Source: Bacteroidota bacterium (GTDB lineage: Bacteria > Bacteroidota > Bacteroidia > UKL13-3). From it: a stretch of DNA of 9,537 bases. This document shows positions 1 through 6,500 of the stretch, one piece after another; positions within the stretch are counted from its first letter, which is position 1, and each line of letters begins with the position of its first letter. A program made the position numbers and the translations under genes. The stretch spans positions 1-9,537 of the forward strand of contig CANHJJ010000058.1 in assembly GCA_947460565.1 (NCBI GenBank), given 5' to 3'. A model generated the notes under the pieces. The model saw only the letters and a program-made list of their open reading frames with translations, was not told where the DNA came from and made no database searches.

Positions 1-134
1 AAAGACCACATAGAAGCATTGAATGGAACACACCAGCACAAGCTCATTTATTAGAAGGTTGTTTAGAAAGAAAATGGAAATCGTACTATAAACACAAAAC
101 CATTGATGATGTTGGGGAATTACAGCAGGCATAA
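1..134 (+). CDS. IS3-type transposase, C-terminal fragment (5' end outside window)
   Basis: An open frame enters from the left edge (first full codon at position 3) and stops at TAA 132-134, giving 43 visible residues. It begins with RPHRSIEWNTPAQAH, the conserved end of the rve/DDE integrase core found in IS3-family transposases ('...RPH.S....TPAQ/E'). A basic tail follows (ERKWKSYYKHK). These enzymes cut and join the ends of the insertion sequence during transposition. Only the last part is visible, so the DDE residues cannot be checked and it is unknown whether the element is intact. It points toward the PUL operon, and the two are separated by about 300 non-coding bases and a terminator. 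The IS3 assignment comes from this short motif only; another rve-type element is possible. Confidence 0.7.
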   Translation, partial: RPHRSIEWNTPAQAHLLEGCLERKWKSYYKHKTIDDVGELQQA

Positions 135-141
135 GCGCTCA

Positions 142-191
142 AGAATTTTAAATAAGACCACCAAAAAGATGGTCTTATTACCGAAAATTCT
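142..191. repeat. Nested palindrome downstream of the transposase stop
   Basis: An inner perfect 10-bp stem (151-160 AATAAGACCA with 170-179 TGGTCTTATT, 9-nt loop) sits inside an outer perfect 8-bp stem (142-149 AGAATTTT with 184-191 AAAATTCT). The two stems are separated by 1 nt on the left and 4 nt on the right. The structure starts 8 bp after the transposase stop codon. It could act as a transcription barrier for the transposase mRNA or as a structural part of the IS end. No clear T-run follows it on the plus strand, so a classic intrinsic terminator is only one option. Confidence 0.6.
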
Positions 192-430
192 ATCGCGTCC
201 TTTTTATCCCTGTTGGGTTGACATCCCCATATCATTGCCCAATTCCGTTTAAAAGGAAATTCAAAAGTCAACATTATTCTATAAAATAAAAAATTGGTAT
301 TATTGCAAACAGAGTGGATAGCTCTTAAATTAGTCAACCATTTTCAGGACGATGCACCGTGTATATTCAACAATTGGATTACCAATGATTGAATCTTCTT
401 CAAGACACCATTGTGACAATACCTTTCAAT
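192..430. other. Intergenic stretch without a recognisable gene
   Basis: Together with 135-191 this makes nearly 300 bases without a gene between the transposase fragment and the PUL terminator. All frames are short or lack any recognisable motif. A minus-strand open frame over about 86-337 overlaps the real transposase tail and the palindrome, has no family features, and is judged spurious. A short inverted pair (217-222 GTTGAC and 267-272 GTCAAC) lies near the possible IS end. No RNA gene, CRISPR repeat or promoter is evident. Confidence 0.5.
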
Positions 431-470
431 AAAAAAAGGGAGGCTACAATAATATGTAGCCTCCCCTTTT
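431..470 (-). terminator. Strong intrinsic terminator of the PUL operon
   Basis: A perfect 11-bp GC-rich stem (438-448 GGGAGGCTACA with 455-465 TGTAGCCTCCC) closes a 6-nt loop. Read on the minus strand it is followed at once by seven T residues (437-431), the layout of a Rho-independent terminator. It lies about 20 bp after the stop codon of the last operon gene at 491. On the plus strand the stem is followed by C and four Ts, so it may also weakly stop transcription coming from the transposase side. Confidence 0.93.
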
Positions 471-490
471 GAATTAATAGTAGGTTCATT

Positions 491-1360
491 TTAAGGACAA
501 CCAATAATTATTTTAGCTTGGGTATCACTTCTATCATCAGTTCCTAAGTAGTCTTTCTTTCTTACAATGGCATCAATTTGGGTAATAATTTCTTTTGAAG
601 TTATGCCAAAGAACTGATTTGGAATGAAGGATAATCGGAATTTACCATTTGAATCCTTTTTCATCATTAATTTTGGATTATCCTGCACGCTAAACAAAGT
701 ATTAGGGGCATAGGTTCGGATTTTACCAGAAGCAGTATCTTTAATAGTTGCATTAATCCAAACATATACATCTCCGGCATTTAGATTTTTCATGCTTATC
801 TTCTTCTCAACTGGGTTATCATATATTAATGATGTTAATTGATCAGAATACACAATAGCAGGAATCGGATAAATTACCCCTCTGTCTGTTTTTGGTGGAT
901 CAATGGTAACACTAAAGTCTTCGGTTTTTACATCTGGGTCGCCATATCCTCCACCATCTTTAGGTTTTACTAAGAAGGATATTCCATCACTATAAACCTT
1001 AGCTGCATCACAATTATAAAATTGAACTGGTATCATTTCATAATACCAAACGTTTGCACCTTTGGTATCATCTTTTTTCATCATCAACTTATCATTCGAA
1101 TTTTTCCAAGCTTTGTCACCGGTTCCATTTGCTAGTGTATCCGCTCTTTCAGCCTCAGTAGGCTTCCAAGTCCAAATATAATAGGGACCAATAGGATCAG
1201 CTTTCATCTTGTCTGCAGTTGTAGCTGTAGCTTTACTTAAATCGCAATAAATCCTTATCTTCTTATTCACATCTGGATTTTTAGGCTCTACCCATGTAAC
1301 TTGAGCAAATACAAATTGTGATATAAGTACTAACGATAATAATAAAATATACTTTCTCAT
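491..1360 (-). CDS. Secreted two-repeat accessory protein of the Sus-like locus (DUF4961/SusE-F-like candidate)
   Basis: This 289-residue protein starts at ATG 1360 and has a type I signal peptide with likely cleavage FVFA|QVTW (19/20). There is no lipobox Cys, unlike the two preceding gene products, and no T9SS tail. The mature protein is two similar halves (about 21-155 and 160-288). Each half contains the identical heptapeptide KLMMKKD (91-97 and 230-236), then an IPxQF motif (about 110-114 and 246-250) and a strand rich in I, V and K. The half-unit also resembles the N-terminal module of the amylase at 6501. It is the last gene of the operon, 4 bp after its neighbour's stop codon. Its place after SusD suggests a glucan-binding role like SusE/SusF, but that is inference from context. 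The general form recalls the uncharacterised DUF4961 family, which I cannot verify here. Confidence 0.8.
   Translation of the reverse strand: MRKYILLLSLVLISQFVFAQVTWVEPKNPDVNKKIRIYCDLSKATATTADKMKADPIGPYYIWTWKPTEAERADTLANGTGDKAWKNSNDKLMMKKDDTKGANVWYYEMIPVQFYNCDAAKVYSDGISFLVKPKDGGGYGDPDVKTEDFSVTIDPPKTDRGVIYPIPAIVYSDQLTSLIYDNPVEKKISMKNLNAGDVYVWINATIKDTASGKIRTYAPNTLFSVQDNPKLMMKKDSNGKFRLSFIPNQFFGITSKEIITQIDAIVRKKDYLGTDDRSDTQAKIIIGCP
653..673 (-). repeat. KLMMKKD motif, second copy of the internal duplication
   Basis: This segment encodes residues 230-236 (KLMMKKD) of the operon's last protein, in its C-terminal half. The matching N-terminal copy is at 1070-1090. The DNA differs at some third codon positions (for example AAA TTA here against AAG TTG there), so the duplication is old or kept by selection at protein level rather than a recent DNA repeat. 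Confidence 0.75.
1070..1090 (-). repeat. KLMMKKD motif, first copy of the internal duplication
   Basis: This segment encodes residues 91-97 (KLMMKKD) in the N-terminal half of the same protein and pairs with 653-673. In both halves the motif follows an Asn-x (ND or NP) and precedes an aromatic strand ending in IPxQF, so the two sites hold equivalent positions in the two repeat units. Confidence 0.75.
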
Positions 1361-1364
1361 GCTT

Positions 1365-1886
1365 CTATTTAGTTAAGTTAATTGAAAATGACATGGTGTT
1401 AACCGTTTTTGTTGGATCATCTGGATCAGGGCAAGCAAGTGTCTGCTTAAAACTAATTAAACTGGGCAATGCTGAAGAAATTAGGTTTGATGAAATAGGC
1501 AAAACCACCTGATTTCCTTTAGACGTTGTTAAGTTAATATTTTTAGGAAATTCAGAATTGTCAAAGCTCCATTTTCCAGAAATATCACCAAAATAGTTGA
1601 TTAACAAACCGGCTGTATCAACTGAGAAAGTAGTATCTGTTCCATTGATAGAAAAACTAATATTTGGTTTACTTGAATTGTCAAAGAAATCAGTTATGGT
1701 TAATGACTCTTTGATTAAGGATTTCTCATCGGTTTGAACAACCGAGTTTAAATTCCATTTCCCTTGAATATTTTTATAATTAAGCGCAGATGGATAAATA
1801 TCTGTGCCTAAATCCTGTTTGTAAAAATCCTTTTTACAAGCGCTTATGCTTAAGCTTAATAAAATTAAATATGCTATCTTTTTCAT
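1365..1886 (-). CDS. Small lipoprotein, DUF5004-like, of the Sus-like locus
   Basis: This 173-residue lipoprotein begins at ATG 1886. A TTG at 1901 would add five residues, but it overlaps the susD stop codon and would put extra residues before the natural MKKIAY signal start. The signal peptide ends in a lipobox SISAC with Cys17, followed by KKDF, so the protein should be lipid-anchored, probably at the outer membrane. The mature part is beta-rich with lipocalin-like GKW motifs (42-44 and 104-106) and a Pro/Asp-rich loop near the end (about 152-158). The layout recalls DUF5004 proteins, which often accompany SusC/SusD pairs and have no established function. Its start lies 5 bp past the susD stop codon and its TAG stop lies 4 bp before the next ATG, showing tight translational coupling. 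A surface glucan-binding or transporter-accessory role is inferred from position only. Confidence 0.85.
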   Translation of the reverse strand: MKKIAYLILLSLSISACKKDFYKQDLGTDIYPSALNYKNIQGKWNLNSVVQTDEKSLIKESLTITDFFDNSSKPNISFSINGTDTTFSVDTAGLLINYFGDISGKWSFDNSEFPKNINLTTSKGNQVVLPISSNLISSALPSLISFKQTLACPDPDDPTKTVNTMSFSINLTK

Positions 1887-1891
1887 GATAA

Positions 1892-3283
1892 TTAATTGCA
1901 AACTGTAGTTGGGTTATAAATAAAATTAGCTGATGTTCCCTCTGAACCTGGAAACTGTAATATCATGCCAGGGCAATTCCATTTAGCCCCTCTAATTTCC
2001 TGAGGATTATTATTAGAAGCTGCTGCTATGCGCTTAAATTGCTGCAACCTGTCACCTTCGCAAAACATTTCTAGTCTTCTTTGCAACCTAGTTTCAGTTA
2101 TTAAAGTAACAGCATCTGCACTTGAATTTAAAACACGTGTTGAAGAGGCACCGTAAGCGCGTTTGATTATTTTATTTAAATCATCAACACCTTGGTTAAT
2201 ATTGCTATTCAACATTCCTATACATTCAGCTCTGGTAAGCAACAATTCAGTTAGCGTAATATATGGACAAGCAAAAACTGTTGACAAATCAAATTTAGTA
2301 GTAAGTATGGTTTGTACCCCATCTTTTACAATTGCCTTTAATAGGTTGTTTCTTCTATCGCTTGTGTCTGTATGAATTAAATTATATAAATCATTTGAAA
2401 CTCCTAATTGAGCTGTTCCTTTTGATGAATAATTAGATCTAAATGCATCTGCTCTTTGCAATTCAAAAGCATTTTTTGCTACAAAGCCAAACACAATTTC
2501 TGATTGAGTTGAGGCTCTATCAAACCTATTTAAACTATCACTCAAAGTATATTTATTTGAATTGATAACATCATTAAGTAGTGGAAGTGCTTCATTGTAT
2601 TTACCAATATGGAAATAAACTTTGGCTAACAATGCTTTTGCAGCCATTTTATCAGCATACACGTCATTAGACTCAGGTAAGTTGTCAATTGCATAACTTA
2701 AATCGCTAATTATTAAGTTAAATGAAGCTAATACACTTGATCTTGGTAAAGGTTCATTTTTAGCTCGTTCTCTCAATACGATACCAAGATGCGAATTATC
2801 GCTGCTAAAACCCCATGGTTGCGCCCATAATTTCACCGTTTCGAAATGGCATAGCGCACGCAAGAAACGTCCTTCTCCTTTCATTCTCTTAATGTCGTTT
2901 GCGGCTAAACCTGCTATTTGACTATAGTAGATGTCCATTACATTAATTCTGTAAATAGAAAAGTAAGGTTGAGAATAAATATCTCCAATCACTCCATTAA
3001 ACTGGTTACTATTTCTATTATAAATACCTAAGTAATTACCGTTGTTTTGCAATGGAACAATATCATCTGCTAATAAATCTGAAGCTGCTTGAAATCGACC
3101 ATTCATCATATTAGCAGTGGCATCATAACATGAATTCAGTAATGCTTGCATATCATCTGGTGTTTTTAATGCTTCTTCAGGAATAAAAAGATTTAGATCC
3201 TTCGCATTTAAGTCAATTTGCTTATCACAAGAACTTTGTAAAATAGCACAAAGTAGTATAATTATATAAATCGTTTTTTTCAT
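1892..3283 (-). CDS. susD: SusD/RagB-family surface glycan-binding lipoprotein
   Basis: SusD proteins sit on the outer-membrane surface as a lid on the SusC barrel and hand oligosaccharides to it. This one has 463 residues, toward the short end of the family. The signal peptide ends in LQSSC with lipidated Cys19. Family hallmarks are visible: an N-terminal SusD-like region (about 40-115, with DDMQALLNSCYDA and ASDLLADD), the TPR-type helix GEGRFLRALCHFETVKLW (136-153), a second TPR-like helix pair with MAAKALLAKVYFHIGKYNEAL (213-233), and a C-terminal TLTELLLTRAE (343-353) followed by RRLEMFCEGDRLQQFKR (402-418), matching the usual RR.E...EG.R..D..R block. It starts 11 bp after the transporter stop codon, the normal SusC-SusD arrangement. 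Starch as ligand is inferred from the linked amylase; the binding residues cannot be assigned by eye. The symbol is at family level. Confidence 0.95.
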   Translation of the reverse strand: MKKTIYIIILLCAILQSSCDKQIDLNAKDLNLFIPEEALKTPDDMQALLNSCYDATANMMNGRFQAASDLLADDIVPLQNNGNYLGIYNRNSNQFNGVIGDIYSQPYFSIYRINVMDIYYSQIAGLAANDIKRMKGEGRFLRALCHFETVKLWAQPWGFSSDNSHLGIVLRERAKNEPLPRSSVLASFNLIISDLSYAIDNLPESNDVYADKMAAKALLAKVYFHIGKYNEALPLLNDVINSNKYTLSDSLNRFDRASTQSEIVFGFVAKNAFELQRADAFRSNYSSKGTAQLGVSNDLYNLIHTDTSDRRNNLLKAIVKDGVQTILTTKFDLSTVFACPYITLTELLLTRAECIGMLNSNINQGVDDLNKIIKRAYGASSTRVLNSSADAVTLITETRLQRRLEMFCEGDRLQQFKRIAAASNNNPQEIRGAKWNCPGMILQFPGSEGTSANFIYNPTTVCN

Positions 3284-3294
3284 TTCTGTTATGA

Positions 3295-6200
3295 TTAAAA
3301 ATTAATGGATACTTGAAATGTAAATGTTTTTTCTTGAGGTGCATTAAGGTAAAAAGTACCTTGAGATTGCATATTTCTGGAAGCATTAATACTACCTTCA
3401 CCGTCACGGGCAATTTCAGGATCTAGGCCAGGATATTTAGTAAAAGTCAACAAATTTGTACCAATAATAGCCAATCGAGCAGAGGCAATATGTATTTTTT
3501 TAGTAACTGAATTTGGAATTCTATATCCGATAGTTACATTTCTTAGCCTGGCAAATGAAGCATCATATAGCCACATGGTGGTATTGTATTGCCAATAATC
3601 AGGTAAACCATATGTCTTTGGATCTAGGGTTAAACGAGGGAAAGTGGCTATATCGCCTGGTTTTTGCCATCTATCTGCAATATCTGTTCTATAGTTCCAA
3701 AATGAAGTTACGCCCATCTGTCTTTTAGCAGAGGCGTCATAAATTTTACCTCCAAGTTGGAAGTAAACCATAAAACTAAAATCGAAATTTTTATATTCAA
3801 ATCTATTTGTCACAGAACCAACTGCATCGGGTAAAATGGCACCAACTGGTACCCTATTATTAACATCCCATGTTTTAGTTTCTTTTCCATCTTTATCAAG
3901 ATAAATTGGTCTACCATCAGCAGGATCTACGCGACTAAATCTTACAATGTAATAAGTTCCAACAGGAGAACCAACAACTGCTCTTGTATCATTAGTTCCT
4001 CCGCTTACCGCATCTTGCGTATATGAACCGGTGCTAGTTAATTCATTTATATTTCGGGCAATATTAAAGTTGGTAGACCATTTGAACTTTCCAACTGTAT
4101 TTTTTGTATTCAAATTGAACTCAACACCACGATTTCTGATTCCTCCCACATTGTCGTAATATGAACCAAATCCATTGGTAGAACTAATAGTCAAATTCAT
4201 GATTACATCCTCTGTCTTCTTATCATAATACTCAATGGTACCATTAATCCTATCGTTAAATAATCCAAAATCTATAGCATAATTTGATGTCCATGATGTT
4301 TCCCACTTAAGGTCTTTATTCTCAAGCTTAGTAGGAAATAATATATTGTTACCATTATAATTTATTTGGCTATTACCAGCTGAAAAGGTTCCAAACCTTG
4401 CATAGTCCTCAAATGCTGAATTCCCCGACTTTCCGTAACTGTATCTCACTTTTAAGAAGTTTATAAATTTATTCCCTTTTAAAAACTTCTCCTCAGTTAA
4501 AATATAACCCACTGAGGCAGCTGGTAAAAATGCGTATCTATTATTTGCACCAAATTTTGAAGACCCATCAACACGACCGCTCAATTGTAAAAAAATCTTA
4601 TCCTTCAAATTATAATTTACCCTACCAAAATACCCTAAAAATGCAGTAATTCGATCGATTACACCACCATTGTTTCGAGGATTTGTATTAATATTCGCAG
4701 TAGTTATTGTTTGATTATCCCATAATGGAGTTGAAGAGAGTATTTGCTGATTAAAGAAGTTTGCATGTGTTCTTTGATACTCATGACCAGCCATAAAATC
4801 AAATTTATTGATTTTGTTCAATTCATAAGAATAATTAGCTTGTAATAAATAGTTGTAATTATTCGTATAAGTACTATTACCATATGCATATCCTGGTATT
4901 GTATCAACTCCCGGCAAAGAAGGTGAAGTCATTTTCAACATAGCTTGAGGTGTAAAATACTGATCTGACAAATCGGTATAATCATAATTACCACTTGCTT
5001 TTAGTGTTAAATTTTTTACCGGCTTCCAATCGAATGTTATTCCGTTAATAGCTTTCTTTTCGATAGTTCTCCATTTATACAAATCTTGAATCATAACTGG
5101 ATTGAAAATATCTCCACCCCCTCCATCTCCGTTTTTAAACAAGAAATAACTTCCATCTGCATTTCTTACTGGATAAATTGGCAATGCAGATGACATCACT
5201 TGACCAAAGCCTCCTGACCAACCGCTATATACCCTATTATTTGTACCTTGAGAATATGATGAACTTAATATAGCTGATAATTTCTTAGTGATTTGAAAAT
5301 CCATATTTAATCTGCCTGAAAGCCTATCAAAGCTATTACCAACTAAAAAACTCTCATTGGTTGAATATCCAAAAACACCACTCGCTTTAACATATTTACT
5401 ACCTTTTTGAATGGTAATATTATGTTGTTGTTTCACTCCAGTTCTGGTTGTATAGTCTAACCAATTGGTATTATTGCCACTTTTTAAAGCTTCGTCCCAA
5501 GTCATGCTCACACCATTGGCCTTCAAATCTGGGTTTCCAGCACGACCATCATTTATCCAAGCCTCTTTATATAATTGAAGAAATTGTTGTGAATTGGTCA
5601 TGTTAGGTAAAGCAGTCGGAGATGACGTTCCAATTTGTCCATCGTAGTTTATTACCAAACCATTTCCTTTTGCTCTTTTGGTAGTAATTAAAATTACACC
5701 ATTACTTCCCCTAGATCCATAAATTGAGGTAGCTGCTGCATCCTTCAAAACATCAATAGATTCTATATCATTTGGATTCAGAGATGATAATGGATTTTGG
5801 TTAAAACCTCCTCCATTACCCAAACTCGAATAATCTTGGTTAACAGCAATACCATCAACAACATACAAAGGATCACCTGCTGCACTTATGGAAGCTACCC
5901 CTCTAATTCTTACTATGGCAGCAGATCCAGCAAGTCCACTGCCCGTTGTTACAGTCACACCAGCTAATTTGCCTTGCAAGGCACTTTCGAAACTGGGAAC
6001 AGGCATATCGTTTAATTCCTTACCTGTGATTTTGCCTACAGAACCAGTTACTTCGCGTTTTCTTTGAACACCGTAACCAACCACTACTGCTTCATCTAAG
6101 ATTTTAGTATCCGTTTTTATACTTACTAAAACATTAGCTCCATTTGTTGATACTGAAATTTCACGAATTGTAGTTACATAGCCTACACCAGATATTTTTA

Positions 6201-6405
6201 TTTTGTAATCGCCTGGTTTAATATTTTTTATTTCAAATGCACCTAAGGCATCTGTTATGGCCCCTTGTTTTGTTCCCTCAATCAATACCGTTGCCCCAAT
6301 AACAGGTTCTTTTTTGTTGTCTTCAACACGACCTTTGATACTTTGAGCATATACTTGACCCAAGGCAAAAAAGGCAAGCAGCGTTATTAGTAATTGTTTC
6401 CTCAT
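3295..6405 (-). CDS. susC: SusC/RagA-family TonB-dependent oligosaccharide transporter
   Basis: This outer-membrane beta-barrel imports glycan fragments using energy passed on by TonB. ATG 6405 is chosen as start (1036 residues); a TTG three codons upstream adds nothing to the MRKQLLITLL signal. The signal peptide is cleaved near VYA|Q (20/21). Next come a carboxypeptidase-regulatory-like domain (about 22-96), the TonB-box region with the SusC hallmark LDEAVVVGYGVQ (about 103-114), and the plug (about 116-244), which includes SALQGKLAGV, RIRGVAS, DPLYVVDG and IYGSRGSNGVILITTK. The remaining roughly 790 residues form the 22-strand-type barrel rich in aromatic and Asn residues, ending in FTFQVSINF with a C-terminal Phe as expected for barrel assembly. 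Length and architecture are complete, with no frameshift. It is followed directly by susD. Starch or alpha-glucan specificity is inferred from the linked amylase; the symbol is at family level. Confidence 0.96.
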   Translation of the reverse strand: MRKQLLITLLAFFALGQVYAQSIKGRVEDNKKEPVIGATVLIEGTKQGAITDALGAFEIKNIKPGDYKIKISGVGYVTTIREISVSTNGANVLVSIKTDTKILDEAVVVGYGVQRKREVTGSVGKITGKELNDMPVPSFESALQGKLAGVTVTTGSGLAGSAAIVRIRGVASISAAGDPLYVVDGIAVNQDYSSLGNGGGFNQNPLSSLNPNDIESIDVLKDAAATSIYGSRGSNGVILITTKRAKGNGLVINYDGQIGTSSPTALPNMTNSQQFLQLYKEAWINDGRAGNPDLKANGVSMTWDEALKSGNNTNWLDYTTRTGVKQQHNITIQKGSKYVKASGVFGYSTNESFLVGNSFDRLSGRLNMDFQITKKLSAILSSSYSQGTNNRVYSGWSGGFGQVMSSALPIYPVRNADGSYFLFKNGDGGGGDIFNPVMIQDLYKWRTIEKKAINGITFDWKPVKNLTLKASGNYDYTDLSDQYFTPQAMLKMTSPSLPGVDTIPGYAYGNSTYTNNYNYLLQANYSYELNKINKFDFMAGHEYQRTHANFFNQQILSSTPLWDNQTITTANINTNPRNNGGVIDRITAFLGYFGRVNYNLKDKIFLQLSGRVDGSSKFGANNRYAFLPAASVGYILTEEKFLKGNKFINFLKVRYSYGKSGNSAFEDYARFGTFSAGNSQINYNGNNILFPTKLENKDLKWETSWTSNYAIDFGLFNDRINGTIEYYDKKTEDVIMNLTISSTNGFGSYYDNVGGIRNRGVEFNLNTKNTVGKFKWSTNFNIARNINELTSTGSYTQDAVSGGTNDTRAVVGSPVGTYYIVRFSRVDPADGRPIYLDKDGKETKTWDVNNRVPVGAILPDAVGSVTNRFEYKNFDFSFMVYFQLGGKIYDASAKRQMGVTSFWNYRTDIADRWQKPGDIATFPRLTLDPKTYGLPDYWQYNTTMWLYDASFARLRNVTIGYRIPNSVTKKIHIASARLAIIGTNLLTFTKYPGLDPEIARDGEGSINASRNMQSQGTFYLNAPQEKTFTFQVSINF

Positions 6406-6500
6406 ATATTTCAATTGTTTAGCTAATTCGTTTGTATATACAACACCATTGCACTTTGTGATTTTAAAAATGCGGTAGTTTCATAAATCAATTTGATATT
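6406..6500 (-). promoter_or_regulatory. 95-bp spacer between amylase and susC
   Basis: This is the only sizeable gap in the gene block. It contains no convincing terminator for the amylase and no clear copy of the Bacteroidota promoter (TTTG near -33 and TAnnTTTG near -7). It does hold a perfect palindrome at 6432-6443. The stretch just before the susC ATG is A/T-rich without a Shine-Dalgarno sequence, as is normal for this phylum. It may be a 5' leader or a weak internal promoter/operator letting susC be expressed apart from the amylase; read-through from the amylase is equally possible. Confidence 0.4.
6432..6443. promoter_or_regulatory. Perfect 12-bp palindrome, possible operator
   Basis: TTGTATATACAA is its own reverse complement and lies 26 bp upstream of the susC start codon, in the only intergenic gap of the operon. 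A dimeric repressor or activator could bind it. However, AT-rich DNA produces such palindromes by chance fairly often and I see no second copy in the window, so a regulatory role is a suggestion only. Confidence 0.3.

Larger units (their letters stand above)
1..273 (+). mobile_element. Possible right-hand part of an IS3-like insertion sequence
   Basis: The transposase fragment ending at 134 implies that the right end of its element lies a short way downstream. The best candidate I can see is around 255-273. Read on the minus strand it is TGTTGACTTTTGAATTTCC, so it has the TG...CA ends and the inverted-repeat-like composition typical of IS3 elements. The left end and the target-site duplication lie outside the window, so the boundary is a guess. 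Confidence 0.3.

Noticed and set aside
217..272. GTTGAC/GTCAAC inverted pair as a regulatory element
   Set aside because: The arms are only 6 bp with a 44-bp spacer; chance or relation to the IS end is as likely as regulation.
86..337. Minus-strand open frame of 83 codons
   Set aside because: It overlaps the recognisable transposase tail on the plus strand and the nested palindrome, has no family motif and an unusual Cys/Trp-rich composition, and is best explained as chance.
1884..1901. TTG at 1901 as start of the DUF5004-like lipoprotein
   Set aside because: It would overlap the susD stop codon; the ATG at 1886 gives a standard lipoprotein signal peptide MKKIAYLILL.
2163..2375. Plus-strand open frame of 70 codons inside susD
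   Set aside because: It is antisense to a well-supported SusD coding region and shows no independent motif or signal.
3225..3413. Minus-strand open frame of 62 codons across the susC-susD junction
   Set aside because: It overlaps both the transporter's barrel end and the SusD signal peptide in another frame; both of those genes are certain.
6403..6414. TTG at 6414 as start of susC
   Set aside because: The ATG at 6405 starts a standard signal peptide and the three extra residues have no support.
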